A stretch of DNA of 64,000 nt from Pelagibius litoralis (GCF_011683915.1 NZ_JAAQPH010000010.1:165970-229969), one strand, 5' to 3'. Positions 27,570-36,604 are shown, numbered from the stretch's first letter. Numbers and translations are program-made. Notes: a model not told the origin generated them from the letters alone.

Positions 27570-29555
27570 ATGACGGGAAGCAACGCAATCAGAAACGAGA
27601 GCGCGCTGGCGCGTTCGGCGGAAGCCGAACTGCCGGATCTGGAAGCTGTGGATCGTCTGGTCACCGACATGACCAAGGCGCTGCTGGGCCAACAGCGGGC
27701 CGACGGGCACTGGCTTTTCGAGCTGGAAGCCGATGCGACCATCCCGGCCGAGTATATTTTTCTGCAGCACTTCATCGGCCGCATCGAGACGCCGGCCTAC
27801 CAGGCGGTGGAGCCGAAGATCGCAAAGCACCTGCGCGCCGTTCAGGGCCGCGACGGCGGCTGGCCCCTATTCCACGACGGCGACATGGATCTGAGCGCCA
27901 GCGTAAAAGCCTACTTCGCACTGAAGCTGGCCGGCGACGACCCCGATGCGGCCCACATGGCCCGCGCCCGCGCGGCAATCCTGGCGCGTGGCGGTGCCGC
28001 GCAAAGCAACGTCTTCACCCGCATCGCCCTCGCCCTCTTCGGCCAGGTACCCTGGCGCGCCGTGCCCGAGATGCCGGTCGAGATCATGCTGCTGCCGCGC
28101 TGGTTTCCGTTTCACCTCTCCAAGGTGTCCTACTGGTCGCGCACAGTGATCGCCCCGCTGTTGATCCTGATGGATCTGAAACCGCAGGCGGTCAATCCCC
28201 TGAAGGTGTCGATCGGCGAGCTGTTCGTGCAGCCGCCGGAGCGCGCGCAGTATCCGATGAACGCAACCGGCAGTCCGCTGGGCGCGATCTTCGCCGGCAT
28301 CGACCGGGTCCTACGCATGAGCGACCCGCTGCGCCCGCGCGCCCAGCGGCGCAAGGCGATCAATGCCGCCATCGACTTCGTGAAGGAACGCCTCAACGGC
28401 GAAGACGGCCTGGGCGGTATTTTCCCCGCCATGGCCAACGCCGCCATGGCCTTTCACGCCCTGGGCTACGACTGGGACGAACCCAACTACCGCATGACCC
28501 GCGAGGCCATCGACCGCCTGCTCATCGCCCGCGATGACGACCGGGTGACCTGCCAGCCCTGCCTTTCGCCGATCTGGGACACCTGCCTTGCCGCCCACGC
28601 TCTGCTGGAAGCGGGCGAGCCCGGCGACAACGACAGCTTTGACAGGGCCTTCGACTGGCTGCTGCAACGGGAGATCACCGAGGTGCGCGGCGACTGGGCC
28701 TGGCGGCGCCCCAACGCGCCGAGCGGCGGCTGGCCGTTCCAATACCAGAATGCCCACTACCCCGACGTCGATGACACGGCCGTGGTGGTGATGGCGATGG
28801 ACCGGGCCAAGTCCGAAGCTTCCCAAGGCGCCGTCGAGCGTGCTGCCGAGTGGATCATCGCCATGCAGAGCAAGAACGGCGGTTGGGGTTCTTTCGACGC
28901 GGACAATGCCTTCGACTACCTGAACCACATCCCCTTCGCCGATCACGGGGCCCTGCTGGACCCGCCGACGGCTGACGTATCAGCGCGCTGCCTTTCGATG
29001 CTGGCGCAGCTCGGCTACGGCCGCGACCATACGGTGGTACGCCGCGGTCTCGACTATCTGCTGCGCGAGCAGGAGCCCGACGGTTCCTGGTACGGCCGCT
29101 GGGGGGTCAACTATGTCTACGGTACCTGGTCGGTACTCTCGGCGCTGAATGCCTGCGGCGAGGACCTGGCTTCCGCGCCGGTCCGCCGGGCCGTCGCCTG
29201 GCTGGAAAGCCGCCAGCGCGAAGATGGCGGCTGGGGCGAGGACTGCGCCACCTACTGGGCGGCGCGGCGCGACGAGGCCAAGACATCCACCGCCGCGCAG
29301 ACGGCCTGGGCCCTGTTGGGCCTGATGGCCGCCGGCGAGGTCGACAGCGATGCGGTGCGCCGCGGTGTCGCCTTCCTGCAGCGCTTTCCGCGCGACGACG
29401 TGCGTTGGCTGGACGGCCACTGGACCGGCACCGGTTTCCCGCGGGTCTTCTACCTGCACTATCACGGCTACAGCGCCTATTTTCCGCTGATGGCTCTGGC
29501 GCGCTATCGCAACCTGATTCGCGGAAACGAGCGGCGCGTTACCGTCGGCATGTAG
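27570..29555 (+). CDS. shc: Squalene-hopene cyclase
   Basis: This 661-residue monotopic membrane enzyme cyclises squalene to hopene or hopanol in one step. The acid motif DVDDTA is at about 399-404, in HYPDVDDTAVVVMAMDRA. QW repeats are visible as QRADGHW, QGRDGGW, QSKNGGWGSF, QEPDGSWYGRWGVNYVYGTW and QREDGGWGED. Family length is 630-720. It follows hpnE and precedes hpnG by 13 bp. Presence of the full synthesis set upstream makes hopanoid production likely. Confidence 0.98.
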   Translation: MTGSNAIRNESALARSAEAELPDLEAVDRLVTDMTKALLGQQRADGHWLFELEADATIPAEYIFLQHFIGRIETPAYQAVEPKIAKHLRAVQGRDGGWPLFHDGDMDLSASVKAYFALKLAGDDPDAAHMARARAAILARGGAAQSNVFTRIALALFGQVPWRAVPEMPVEIMLLPRWFPFHLSKVSYWSRTVIAPLLILMDLKPQAVNPLKVSIGELFVQPPERAQYPMNATGSPLGAIFAGIDRVLRMSDPLRPRAQRRKAINAAIDFVKERLNGEDGLGGIFPAMANAAMAFHALGYDWDEPNYRMTREAIDRLLIARDDDRVTCQPCLSPIWDTCLAAHALLEAGEPGDNDSFDRAFDWLLQREITEVRGDWAWRRPNAPSGGWPFQYQNAHYPDVDDTAVVVMAMDRAKSEASQGAVERAAEWIIAMQSKNGGWGSFDADNAFDYLNHIPFADHGALLDPPTADVSARCLSMLAQLGYGRDHTVVRRGLDYLLREQEPDGSWYGRWGVNYVYGTWSVLSALNACGEDLASAPVRRAVAWLESRQREDGGWGEDCATYWAARRDEAKTSTAAQTAWALLGLMAAGEVDSDAVRRGVAFLQRFPRDDVRWLDGHWTGTGFPRVFYLHYHGYSAYFPLMALARYRNLIRGNERRVTVGM

Positions 29556-29568
29556 CCGTGGGCCATCT

Positions 29569-30264
29569 GTGAGCGCCCGCCCCGCCAAGCTTGGAATCAT
29601 CACCGGCCTTGCCGCCGAAGCCCGCTTGATCGCGGGTGGTATCGGAATTTCCGTTGTCTGCGCAGGTGCCGACAGCGCCCGCGCCGAGAAGCTGGCCGGG
29701 CAGATGCTGGCGGAGGGCGCCACGGCGCTGATGAGCTTTGGCATCGCCGGGGCCCTCGATCCACGGCTGACAGCCGGCGACCTTATCCTTGCGGAGACCG
29801 TCGTGACACCCGGCGGGCAGCGCCATCCCTGCGACCGGGTTTGGCTTCAGGCGGTGAGCGAAAACCTCAGGGAGGGCGGAGCCGTCGCCATCGGCGGTTC
29901 AATCCTGGGCTCCGCGAAAGTATTGCTGTCCACCAATGACAAAGCGGCCGCCTTTGCGGCCAGTGCCTGCCAGGCGGTCGATATGGAGAGCCACGCCGTG
30001 GCAGCCGTGGCAGCCCGCAGCGGCGTCCCCTTTCTCGCCCTGCGCGCCATCGCCGATATGGCAGGCGATGCGCTGCCGTCTTTCGTCACAAAGGTCGTTA
30101 CCTCCGAGGGCGAGCCGGACAGGCTCAAGGCCTCCGCCGCCCTGTTGCGCCGGCCATGGGATCTGCCGGCAGCCCTGCGCCTCTCCCGGCGCACTGACAG
30201 GGCACTGGCGACGCTCCAGAGTCTCGGTCAGGAAACGGAGGTTCTATTCGGCGGCTTCGGTTGA
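29569..30264 (+). CDS. hpnG: HpnG, adenosylhopane nucleoside phosphorylase-like enzyme
   Basis: This 231-residue protein of the MTA/SAH nucleosidase and purine-phosphorylase fold removes adenine from adenosylhopane to leave ribosylhopane. GIITGLAAEARLIAGG, ALMSFGIAGALDPRLTAGDL and VDMESHAVAAVAAR (the nucleoside-binding ME pair) are all present. The start is GTG at 29569. Its last 21 bases overlap the end of hpnH on the other strand, an unusual tail-to-tail arrangement. Confidence 0.93.
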   Translation: MSARPAKLGIITGLAAEARLIAGGIGISVVCAGADSARAEKLAGQMLAEGATALMSFGIAGALDPRLTAGDLILAETVVTPGGQRHPCDRVWLQAVSENLREGGAVAIGGSILGSAKVLLSTNDKAAAFAASACQAVDMESHAVAAVAARSGVPFLALRAIADMAGDALPSFVTKVVTSEGEPDRLKASAALLRRPWDLPAALRLSRRTDRALATLQSLGQETEVLFGGFG

Positions 30265-31395
30265 AGAAGCGCTGCCCTTGGCGGCCGCTTCGGGCCGTTG
30301 GGTCGCGGCTTCGGCGACGAATTCCTCGAAGGTGTAAACCGCCGGACGCTGCTTGCTGAGGTCGATCTCCGGCGCCATCTCGCCTTCGGTAGCGGGACCT
30401 TTGAGCGCTACCCTCAGTGCCTTCAAGGGATGCTTCACCGTGTCGGCAACCGCCGTGCCCTCAAAGCCGCAGTGGACCATGCAGTTGGCGCACTTCTCGT
30501 AATTGCCGGTGCCGTAGCCGTCCCAGTCGGTCTCTTCCATCAGGGCTTTGAAGCTGGGCGCATAACCCTCGTTCAGCAGATAGCAGGGACGCTGCCAGCC
30601 GAAGACGTTGCGGGTCGGGTTGCTCCAGGGCGTGCAGTGATAGCTCTGATTGCCGGCCAGAAAATCCAGGAACAGGCTGGATTGGGAGAAGCGCCACTTG
30701 CTGTCCTTGCCGCGGCGGAAGACGTCGCGGAACAGCTCCTTGGTCTGGCGCCGGCTGAGGAAGTGTTCCTGGTCCGGCGCCCGCTCATAGGCGTAGCCCG
30801 GCGAGATGGTGACGCCCTCGACGCCGAGGTCTCGGGCGAAGTCCAGAAACTCCGAAACCTCTTCCGGCTTGGCGTTGTTGAAAAGGGTGCAGTTCACGTT
30901 CACCCGGTGGCCACGGTCGCGGGCCGCTTCGATCGCCTTTACCGCGCGCTTGAAGACGCCCTTCTGGTCGACCGCCCGGTCGTGCTCTTCCTCCAGGCCG
31001 TCCAGATGGATGGAGAAGGTCAGATACTTGCTGGGCTTGAAGAGATCGAGTTTCTTTTCCAGCAGCAGCGCGTTGGTGCAGAGGTAGACGAAGCGCTTGC
31101 GCTTCACCAACTCGGCGACGATCTGGTCCATTTCCTTATGGATCAGCGGCTCGCCGCCGGGGATCGAGACGATGGGCACGCCACTTTCCTCGACCGCCTC
31201 AATGCATTCCTCGACGCTCAGGCGGCGGTTCAGAATCTCGTCCGGATAATCGATCTTGCCGCAGCCCGGGCAGGCCAGATTGCAGCGGAACAGGGGCTCC
31301 AGCATCAGCACCAGGGGATAGCGCTCGTTGCGCATCAGGCGCTGCTTCATGATGTAGGCACCAACACGCAGCTGCTGTATCAGGGGAACCGCCAA
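30244..31395 (-). CDS. hpnH: Adenosylhopane synthase, radical SAM protein HpnH
   Basis: This 383-residue radical SAM enzyme joins a 5'-deoxyadenosyl group to hopene, giving adenosylhopane. EPLFRCNLACPGCGKIDYP carries CxxxCxxC for the 4Fe-4S cluster, VSIPGGEPLIHKE the GGE motif, and ANCMVHCGFEGTAV the C-terminal cysteine region. I choose TTG at 31395 because GGAG lies seven bases upstream and the protein then begins AVPLIQQLRVGAY as in characterised homologues. A 20-residue tail rich in A and E is variable. It converges on hpnG with a 21-base overlap. Confidence 0.95.
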   Translation of the reverse strand: MAVPLIQQLRVGAYIMKQRLMRNERYPLVLMLEPLFRCNLACPGCGKIDYPDEILNRRLSVEECIEAVEESGVPIVSIPGGEPLIHKEMDQIVAELVKRKRFVYLCTNALLLEKKLDLFKPSKYLTFSIHLDGLEEEHDRAVDQKGVFKRAVKAIEAARDRGHRVNVNCTLFNNAKPEEVSEFLDFARDLGVEGVTISPGYAYERAPDQEHFLSRRQTKELFRDVFRRGKDSKWRFSQSSLFLDFLAGNQSYHCTPWSNPTRNVFGWQRPCYLLNEGYAPSFKALMEETDWDGYGTGNYEKCANCMVHCGFEGTAVADTVKHPLKALRVALKGPATEGEMAPEIDLSKQRPAVYTFEEFVAEAATQRPEAAAKGSASSTEAAE

Positions 31396-31507
31396 GGCGA
31401 GACTCCAAAAAAGGTCAGGAAATCGGGAACCGAACCGCGCCAGTCTAGCGATTTTGCGCCGCAACACCACCCCAAACGCCGTGGGGTTATAGGGCCAAAA
31501 TAGGGCG

Positions 31508-32500
31508 CTAACCTAAATATCCCTCGCGCTCGAACCACTCGACGGCCTCGCGGATCGCCTCGTGTGCCGGGCGCGGCTGGTAGCCAAGATCACGCGCCGC
31601 CTTGTCGTGGCGGAAATACATCGGTTTGGCCGCCATTTTCAGCCCATCGACGGTCAGCATCGGGTCTTTGCCCCCGCTGACCCTGGCCCAGGCCTCGGCC
31701 AGGTGGGCAAAGGGCAGAAGCGGCCTGCGCGGCAGGCGGATCTTCGGCGCGCGGCGTCCCCGCAGCGCGGCGACGACAGACAGGATTTCGGAAAGCCCGA
31801 GGTTTTCGCCGCCCAGAAGGTAGCGTTCCCCGATCACGCCCTTGTCATACGCCAGTAGATGCCCGGCGGCGACATCGTCGACATGGACGACATTCAGTCC
31901 GGTGTCGACGAAGGCCGGCACGCGCCCCGCCGCCGCCTCCACCACCAAACGCCCGGTCGGGGTCGGCTTTACGTCGCGCGGTCCGATGGGGGTCGACGGA
32001 TTGACGATCACCACCGGCAGCCCCGCGTCGCGCTGCATCCCGCGAACTTGTTCCTCGGCCAGGAACTTGGATCGTTTGTAGACGCCGATCATGTCGTCCA
32101 GCCCGACCGGCGTATCCTCATCGGCCGGTGCCCCGCCCGCCACCTTGCCCAGCACAGCGACCGAGGAAGTGTAGACCACCCGTCCGACGCCCTGGCGCAG
32201 AGCCGCCTGCATCAGCTGCTTCGTGCCTTCGACATTAGCCCGGTTCATCGCCGCCGGATCGCGCACCCAGATGCGGTAGTCGGCAGCGACATGGAACAGG
32301 GTGGAGCAGTTCCTTAGCGCCGCCTCCAGCGAGTCGGCATCGGTCAGGTCGCCCTCGACCAGATCGACCGCCAGCCCGTCGAGGTTGCGCCGGTCGCCAC
32401 TGCGGCGCACCAGGCAGCGCGGCCGCTCCCCCCGGGCAATCAGCGCCCGTACGACGGCGGAGCCGACGAAGCCCGTGCCTCCGGTAACCAGTGTTGTCAT
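31508..32500 (-). CDS. hpnA: Hopanoid-associated sugar epimerase HpnA
   Basis: This 330-residue extended short-chain dehydrogenase (NAD-dependent epimerase fold) begins MTTLVTGGTGFVGSAVVRAL. The catalytic YxxxK is in VYKRSKFLAEEQV and the serine in YTSSVAVLG, so it looks active. STPIGPRDVKPTPTGRLV is characteristic of HpnA. It is found next to hopanoid genes in many bacteria, though its substrate is not known to me. I start at 32500 because the upstream extension is not similar to the family. It diverges from hpnM, sharing a 125-bp promoter region. Confidence 0.92.
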   Translation of the reverse strand: MTTLVTGGTGFVGSAVVRALIARGERPRCLVRRSGDRRNLDGLAVDLVEGDLTDADSLEAALRNCSTLFHVAADYRIWVRDPAAMNRANVEGTKQLMQAALRQGVGRVVYTSSVAVLGKVAGGAPADEDTPVGLDDMIGVYKRSKFLAEEQVRGMQRDAGLPVVIVNPSTPIGPRDVKPTPTGRLVVEAAAGRVPAFVDTGLNVVHVDDVAAGHLLAYDKGVIGERYLLGGENLGLSEILSVVAALRGRRAPKIRLPRRPLLPFAHLAEAWARVSGGKDPMLTVDGLKMAAKPMYFRHDKAARDLGYQPRPAHEAIREAVEWFEREGYLG

Positions 32501-32554
32501 AGCCGCCAGCTTGCCCGCGACGACAAGGCACGGCAAGCGGCGGGAGTGGGCGGG

Positions 32555-32591
32555 GGAATAGAAAATTCCTTGCAGACCGAACATTCGTTCG
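32555..32591. promoter_or_regulatory. Two short dyads in the hpnA/hpnM divergent promoter region
   Basis: GGAAT-N5-ATTCC (32555-32569) and CGAAC-ATTC-GTTCG (32578-32591) are exact inverted repeats with 5-bp arms, placed between the divergent starts of hpnA and hpnM. Such dyads are plausible binding sites for a TetR-type regulator. No regulator gene is adjacent and short dyads arise by chance, so the call is tentative. Confidence 0.3.
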
Positions 32592-32625
32592 TACATCTGA
32601 TGAGATCCGGAAACCGAGACCTGCT

Positions 32626-33243
32626 ATGAAACTGCCCAACTTCCGCGCCCTCGCCTTTCTAGCCTGCGCCTTTCTGGTCGCCGCCACACCGGCGGCGGCG
32701 CAGGAGAGCGCCAGTGCCCCCGTGGAGCGCCTGAATACGGCCCTGCTGGAGACGATGCAGAGCGCCAAGACCTTGGGCTACCAGGGCCGCTACGACCAAT
32801 TGGCCCCGGAACTGCGGGAAGTCTTCGACTTCGCCACCATGGCCCGCATCACCCTGGGCCGCCATTGGCGCGATCTGAAACCGCCGCAGCAGGAAGCCTT
32901 CACGGCGGCCTTCGGCGATTTCAGCATCGCCGTCTTCGCCGACCGCTTCGACGGCTTCTCCGGCGAGCGCTTCGAGGTCCTGGGCGAACAGCCGGCACGG
33001 CGCGGCGCCGTGCTGGTGCGCAACCAGATCGTGAAGAGCGACGGCGAAGCGGTGCCGATCAACTACCTCGCCCGGCCCGGCACGGACGGCGACGGCTGGC
33101 GGCTGGTGGACATTCTGCTCGATGCCAAGTACAGCGAGCTGGCCGCCCGGCGCTCCGAATACAGCGGCATCGTCGAACGCGAGGGCATAGACGCCCTGAT
33201 CGCCGCGCTGAAGGAAAAGACCGCCGGCTACGCTGCGCCCTGA
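32626..33243 (+). CDS. hpnM: MlaC-like periplasmic protein HpnM
   Basis: This 205-residue periplasmic protein of the Ttg2D/MlaC family has a clear Sec signal (ALAFLACAFLVAATPAAAQE, cleavage after AAA). The mature domain shows QGRYDQLAPELREVFDFATMARITLGRHWRDL, the typical MlaC motif, and GWRLVDILLDAKYSELAARRSEY near the end. It is thought to carry lipid between inner and outer membranes, here probably hopanoids given its position beside hpnA. No mla permease genes adjoin it. Confidence 0.92.
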   Translation: MKLPNFRALAFLACAFLVAATPAAAQESASAPVERLNTALLETMQSAKTLGYQGRYDQLAPELREVFDFATMARITLGRHWRDLKPPQQEAFTAAFGDFSIAVFADRFDGFSGERFEVLGEQPARRGAVLVRNQIVKSDGEAVPINYLARPGTDGDGWRLVDILLDAKYSELAARRSEYSGIVEREGIDALIAALKEKTAGYAAP

Positions 33244-33341
33244 TTCCACCCTCTTGTCTGAACGCACAGCCCTGGCGGCCAGCGGACCGCTTTGCTAGCG
33301 TTGTCGCCGTGACCGACTGAGGAATTCGGGGGAGTCCGGAG

Positions 33342-34391
33342 ATGCCGCTGCTGACCACCACCATCGGGGCCTACCCGAAGCCGGAGAGCGTGAAGGTACC
33401 GGACTGGTTCGATCCCGGCGCCATGGACAGCTCCGTCGCCACCACGGCCTATACAACGGCCCTGGAGCGCCTGGGCGAGGAGGCCGAGACGATCTTCACC
33501 GAGGGCACCCGCCAGGTGATCGAAGACCAGGTGTCCTGCGGCATCGATATCCCGACCGATGGCGAGGTCCGGCGGGAGAACTACGTCCACTATCACTGCC
33601 GCCATCTCGACGGCTTCGACTTCGAGAAACTGACCCACCGGGTGCTGCGCGGCGGCGCCTATGAGACCGACCTGCCGACCATCCGCGGCCCGATCGCGGC
33701 GCGCGAATCCTTCCTGCCCCATGACTGGAAGGTCGCCCAGAGTTTCACCGAAAGGCCGGTGAAGATCACCCTGCCCGGCCCCATGACCATCGCCGACACC
33801 ACAGCGGACGAACACTACGGCGATGCCCGGGCGCTGGGGCAGGACCTGGCCGCGGCGCTGAACGCCGAGGTGCTGGCCCTGGCCGAGGCCGGCTGCCGTC
33901 ACATCCAGATCGACGAGCCGCTCTTCGCCCGCAAGCCCCAGGCTGCCCTGGACTATGGTCTGGAGCATATCGACCGCTGCTGGCAGAACGTGCCCGACCA
34001 CGTTACCAAGACAATGCATATGTGCTGCGGCTATCCCAACCACCTGGATCAGGAAGACTATGCCAAGGCCGACCCCCGGGCTTACTTCGAACTGGCCGAG
34101 GCGGTCGATGCATCGCGCGTCGATGTGGTCTCCATCGAAGACGCCCACCGCCACAACGACCTCAGCCTGCTCGACTGTTTCAGGGACACCGGGGTCATCT
34201 TCGGCGTCATCGCCATCGCCCGCAGCCGCGTGGAAAGCGTGGCGGAACTGCGCGAGCGGCTGCAGGCGGCCCTGAAGCACCTGCCGCCGGAACGGCTGAT
34301 CGCCGGCCCGGACTGTGGGCTGGGCCACCTGGGGCGGGACCTGGCGATGCAGAAACTGCGGGTACTATCGGAAGCGGCGAGGGACCTTTAA
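33342..34391 (+). CDS. MetE C-terminal-domain-like (cobalamin-independent methionine synthase II family) protein
   Basis: This 349-residue TIM-barrel protein matches only the catalytic half of MetE. It begins LLTTTIGAYPKPESVKVPDW; zinc ligands are expected in MHMCCGYPNHL and the final PDCGLGHL, with GPMTIADTTADEH and HIQIDEPLFARKPQ. Full MetE has an extra N-terminal barrel that is missing here. Short family members may use other methyl donors such as glycine betaine or methylcobalamin, but this is not certain. A GNAT gene starts immediately after its stop, and an O-succinylhomoserine sulfhydrylase gene is near, which fits methionine metabolism. Confidence 0.85.
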   Translation: MPLLTTTIGAYPKPESVKVPDWFDPGAMDSSVATTAYTTALERLGEEAETIFTEGTRQVIEDQVSCGIDIPTDGEVRRENYVHYHCRHLDGFDFEKLTHRVLRGGAYETDLPTIRGPIAARESFLPHDWKVAQSFTERPVKITLPGPMTIADTTADEHYGDARALGQDLAAALNAEVLALAEAGCRHIQIDEPLFARKPQAALDYGLEHIDRCWQNVPDHVTKTMHMCCGYPNHLDQEDYAKADPRAYFELAEAVDASRVDVVSIEDAHRHNDLSLLDCFRDTGVIFGVIAIARSRVESVAELRERLQAALKHLPPERLIAGPDCGLGHLGRDLAMQKLRVLSEAARDL

Positions 34392-34919
34392 ATGGCACTG
34401 CATGACGAACAGACCGAGACAAGGGCACAGGCCCTGGTGGTTCGCCCCGCGGAAGAAAGCGATGTTCCCGCGCTCTGCGACCTTCTGAACGAGATCATAG
34501 GGATCGGGGGTACGACGGCGAACGAAGTGCCTTTTACCCACGGCACCTTCCGCGATCACTTCCTCGGCGGAGCAGACCACATAAGCTGTCTCATGGTGGA
34601 AGACGCCGCAGGGTCGGCGGCAGGCTTTCAGATCCTGGTACGCAACAGCAAACTGCCCGACGGCTGGGTGGATGTCGCGACCTTTGCGAGGGTCCATCCC
34701 AAGACACGCGGCGCCGGCACCGCCCTCTTCGCCAAAACCGTACCGCTTGCCAGGGGCCTCGGCTTCGCGGCGATCAACGCCACCATTCGCGCGGACAACA
34801 CGGGCGGGCTGGCTTACTACGACAAGATGGGCTTTCGGACCTACAGCGTCGAGCCCGGCGTTCCGCTGAACGACGGCACACCGGTCGACCGCGTCTCCAA
34901 GAAGTACACCGTCGGATAG
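34392..34919 (+). CDS. GNAT-family N-acetyltransferase
   Basis: This 175-residue acetyl-CoA-dependent acetyltransferase starts directly after the stop codon of the MetE-like gene, so the two are co-transcribed and probably coupled. The acetyl-CoA motif is in FARVHPKTRGAGTALFAKTV, and INATIRADNTGGLAYYDKMGF is the usual motif B. The opening VRPAEESDVPALCDLLNEII fits phosphinothricin-acetyltransferase-like enzymes, but the substrate is not assigned. Its end converges with metZ. Confidence 0.88.
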   Translation: MALHDEQTETRAQALVVRPAEESDVPALCDLLNEIIGIGGTTANEVPFTHGTFRDHFLGGADHISCLMVEDAAGSAAGFQILVRNSKLPDGWVDVATFARVHPKTRGAGTALFAKTVPLARGLGFAAINATIRADNTGGLAYYDKMGFRTYSVEPGVPLNDGTPVDRVSKKYTVG

Positions 34920-34928
34920 GGCGCAGCC

Positions 34929-36128
34929 TCAGGCCTTCAGCGCCAGCTCCAGATCCTCGATCAGGTCGGCCGGGTCTTCCAGGCCGACGGAGAGGCGGAG
35001 CAGGCCTTCGCCGATCCCCAGCTCGGCACGTTCCTCGACGGGCAGGCGCTGGTGGGTCGTGGTCGCCGGGTGGGTGACGAGGCTCTTGGCATCGCCCAGA
35101 TTGTTGGAGATGTCGATCACCTCCAGGGCGTTCAACAGGCGGAAAGCGCGGGCCTTGCCGCCCTCGACCTCAAAGGCCACCAGGCTGCTGCCGCCCTTCA
35201 TCTGGGTTTTCGCCAAGGCCGCCTGAGGGTGGCTGTCCAAGCCGGGATAGAGTACCCGGGTAACACCCGGCTGCTGCTCCAGGAATTCGGCCACGGCCAG
35301 GGCATTGGCGCAGTGGCGCTCAACCCGCAGGTCCAACGTCTCCAGACCCTTCAGCATGACCCAGGCATTGAAAGGGCTCATGGAGGGGCCGGTGTGGCGA
35401 TAGAGCATCTGCAGATGATCTTTGATGAAGGCCTCGCTGGAGAGGATCGCCCCACCCAGGGTGCGGCCCTGGCCGTCGATGTGCTTGGTGGCGGAATAGA
35501 CCACCACATCGGCACCGAAATCGAGGGGCCGCTGCAGCATCGGCGTGGCAAAGACATTGTCGACCACCACCGTCGCGCCGGCGGCATGCGCCAGATCGCA
35601 AACCGCCTTCAGGTCGATGATCTCCAGGGTCGGGTTGGAGGGTGTTTCCAGAAATACGCAAGTCGCCCCCGGTTTCAGCGCCGCTTCCCAGGCATCCAGA
35701 TCGGTGCCGTCGACAAGCTGCGTTTCGATGCCGTAGCGCGGCAGCATCTCGGCGACGATGTAATGGCAGGAACCGAAGAGCGCACGGGAAGCAACGACCC
35801 GGTCTCCCGCCTTCAACTGACAGAGCAGGGCGGCGAAGACGGCGCTCATGCCGCTGGCCGTCGCGCGGCAGGCCTCGGCCCCTTCCAGCAGGCGCAGCCG
35901 CTCCTCGAACATCGACACGGTCGGATTGGCATAGCGCGAATAGATGAAGCGGTCTTTGTCGCCTTTGAAGGCGGCCTCCGCCTCTTCAGCCGAGGCATAG
36001 ACGTAGCCGGAAGTCAGGTAGAGCGCTTCGCTGGTTTCATCGAAGCTGCTGCGGGCCTGACCGCCGCGCACCAATTCCGTCTGCGGGCGCCAGCGCCGCG
36101 TCGTGTTTGAATCCTTAGGCACTTTCAT
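34929..36128 (-). CDS. metZ: O-succinylhomoserine sulfhydrylase
   Basis: This 399-residue PLP enzyme of the Cys/Met metabolism family makes homocysteine from O-succinylhomoserine and sulfide. The cofactor lysine (215) is in VVYSATKHIDGQGRTLGG; SRYANPTVSMFEERL, ATASGMSAVFAALL and NPTLEIIDLKAV are standard. TQLVRGG-like opening TELVRGGQARSSFDETSEAL is typical of MetZ rather than MetB or MetY. A rhodanese gene lies 53 bp upstream on the same strand. I looked for a SAM-II leader before it and found none. Confidence 0.93.
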   Translation of the reverse strand: MKVPKDSNTTRRWRPQTELVRGGQARSSFDETSEALYLTSGYVYASAEEAEAAFKGDKDRFIYSRYANPTVSMFEERLRLLEGAEACRATASGMSAVFAALLCQLKAGDRVVASRALFGSCHYIVAEMLPRYGIETQLVDGTDLDAWEAALKPGATCVFLETPSNPTLEIIDLKAVCDLAHAAGATVVVDNVFATPMLQRPLDFGADVVVYSATKHIDGQGRTLGGAILSSEAFIKDHLQMLYRHTGPSMSPFNAWVMLKGLETLDLRVERHCANALAVAEFLEQQPGVTRVLYPGLDSHPQAALAKTQMKGGSSLVAFEVEGGKARAFRLLNALEVIDISNNLGDAKSLVTHPATTTHQRLPVEERAELGIGEGLLRLSVGLEDPADLIEDLELALKA

Positions 36129-36181
36129 AGTCCTGTTCTTGCAATCCTGCCCCGCATTGAGCGCGACGTTCAGCCCCCCGT

Positions 36182-36604
36182 TCAGCCCTGGGCCCAGGGC
36201 AGGCCGGCCACCTTCCAGCCGCCGACGGAGCCGCGATGCAGGGTATCGTCACGGTCGCCCTCGAAACCCTCGGCAACGTTGTAGCAGGGACCGAAGCCCT
36301 CAGCCGTCAGCGCCATGGCCGCCGAACGCGACCGCACGCCGGAGCGGCAGATCAGCAGCACGGTCTGGTCCTTGGTAACCCCGCGCGCCGCAACCTCCGC
36401 GGCGAAACCGGCATTCATGGCCATATCGGGAAAGACCTGCCAGGAAACACAAACCGTCTCCTTGCCAAGGCTGTCCAGCCGGGGCAGACCAACGAAGTTC
36501 CACTCCGGCATGGTGCGCACGTCAACCAACACCGCCTGGGGGTTTTCCTTCAACAGGGCCCAGGCCTCCGCCGGGCGCAGATCACCAGCATAGCCGTCTT
36601 GCAT
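36182..36604 (-). CDS. Rhodanese-domain sulfurtransferase
   Basis: This 140-residue single rhodanese domain has its active-site cysteine (86) in TVLLICRSGVRSRSAAMAL. VLVDVRTMPEWNFVGLP is the CH2A motif and GPCYNVAEGFEGDRDD the C-terminal motif. It would move sulfane sulfur in the cytoplasm. Its position directly upstream of metZ suggests a role in sulfur supply to homocysteine synthesis, or simply shared regulation. Confidence 0.9.
   Translation of the reverse strand: MQDGYAGDLRPAEAWALLKENPQAVLVDVRTMPEWNFVGLPRLDSLGKETVCVSWQVFPDMAMNAGFAAEVAARGVTKDQTVLLICRSGVRSRSAAMALTAEGFGPCYNVAEGFEGDRDDTLHRGSVGGWKVAGLPWAQG

Noticed and set aside
36129..36181. SAM-II riboswitch upstream of metZ
   Set aside because: The 53-bp gap lacks the SAM-II conserved core and is too short to hold it together with a ribosome-binding site.
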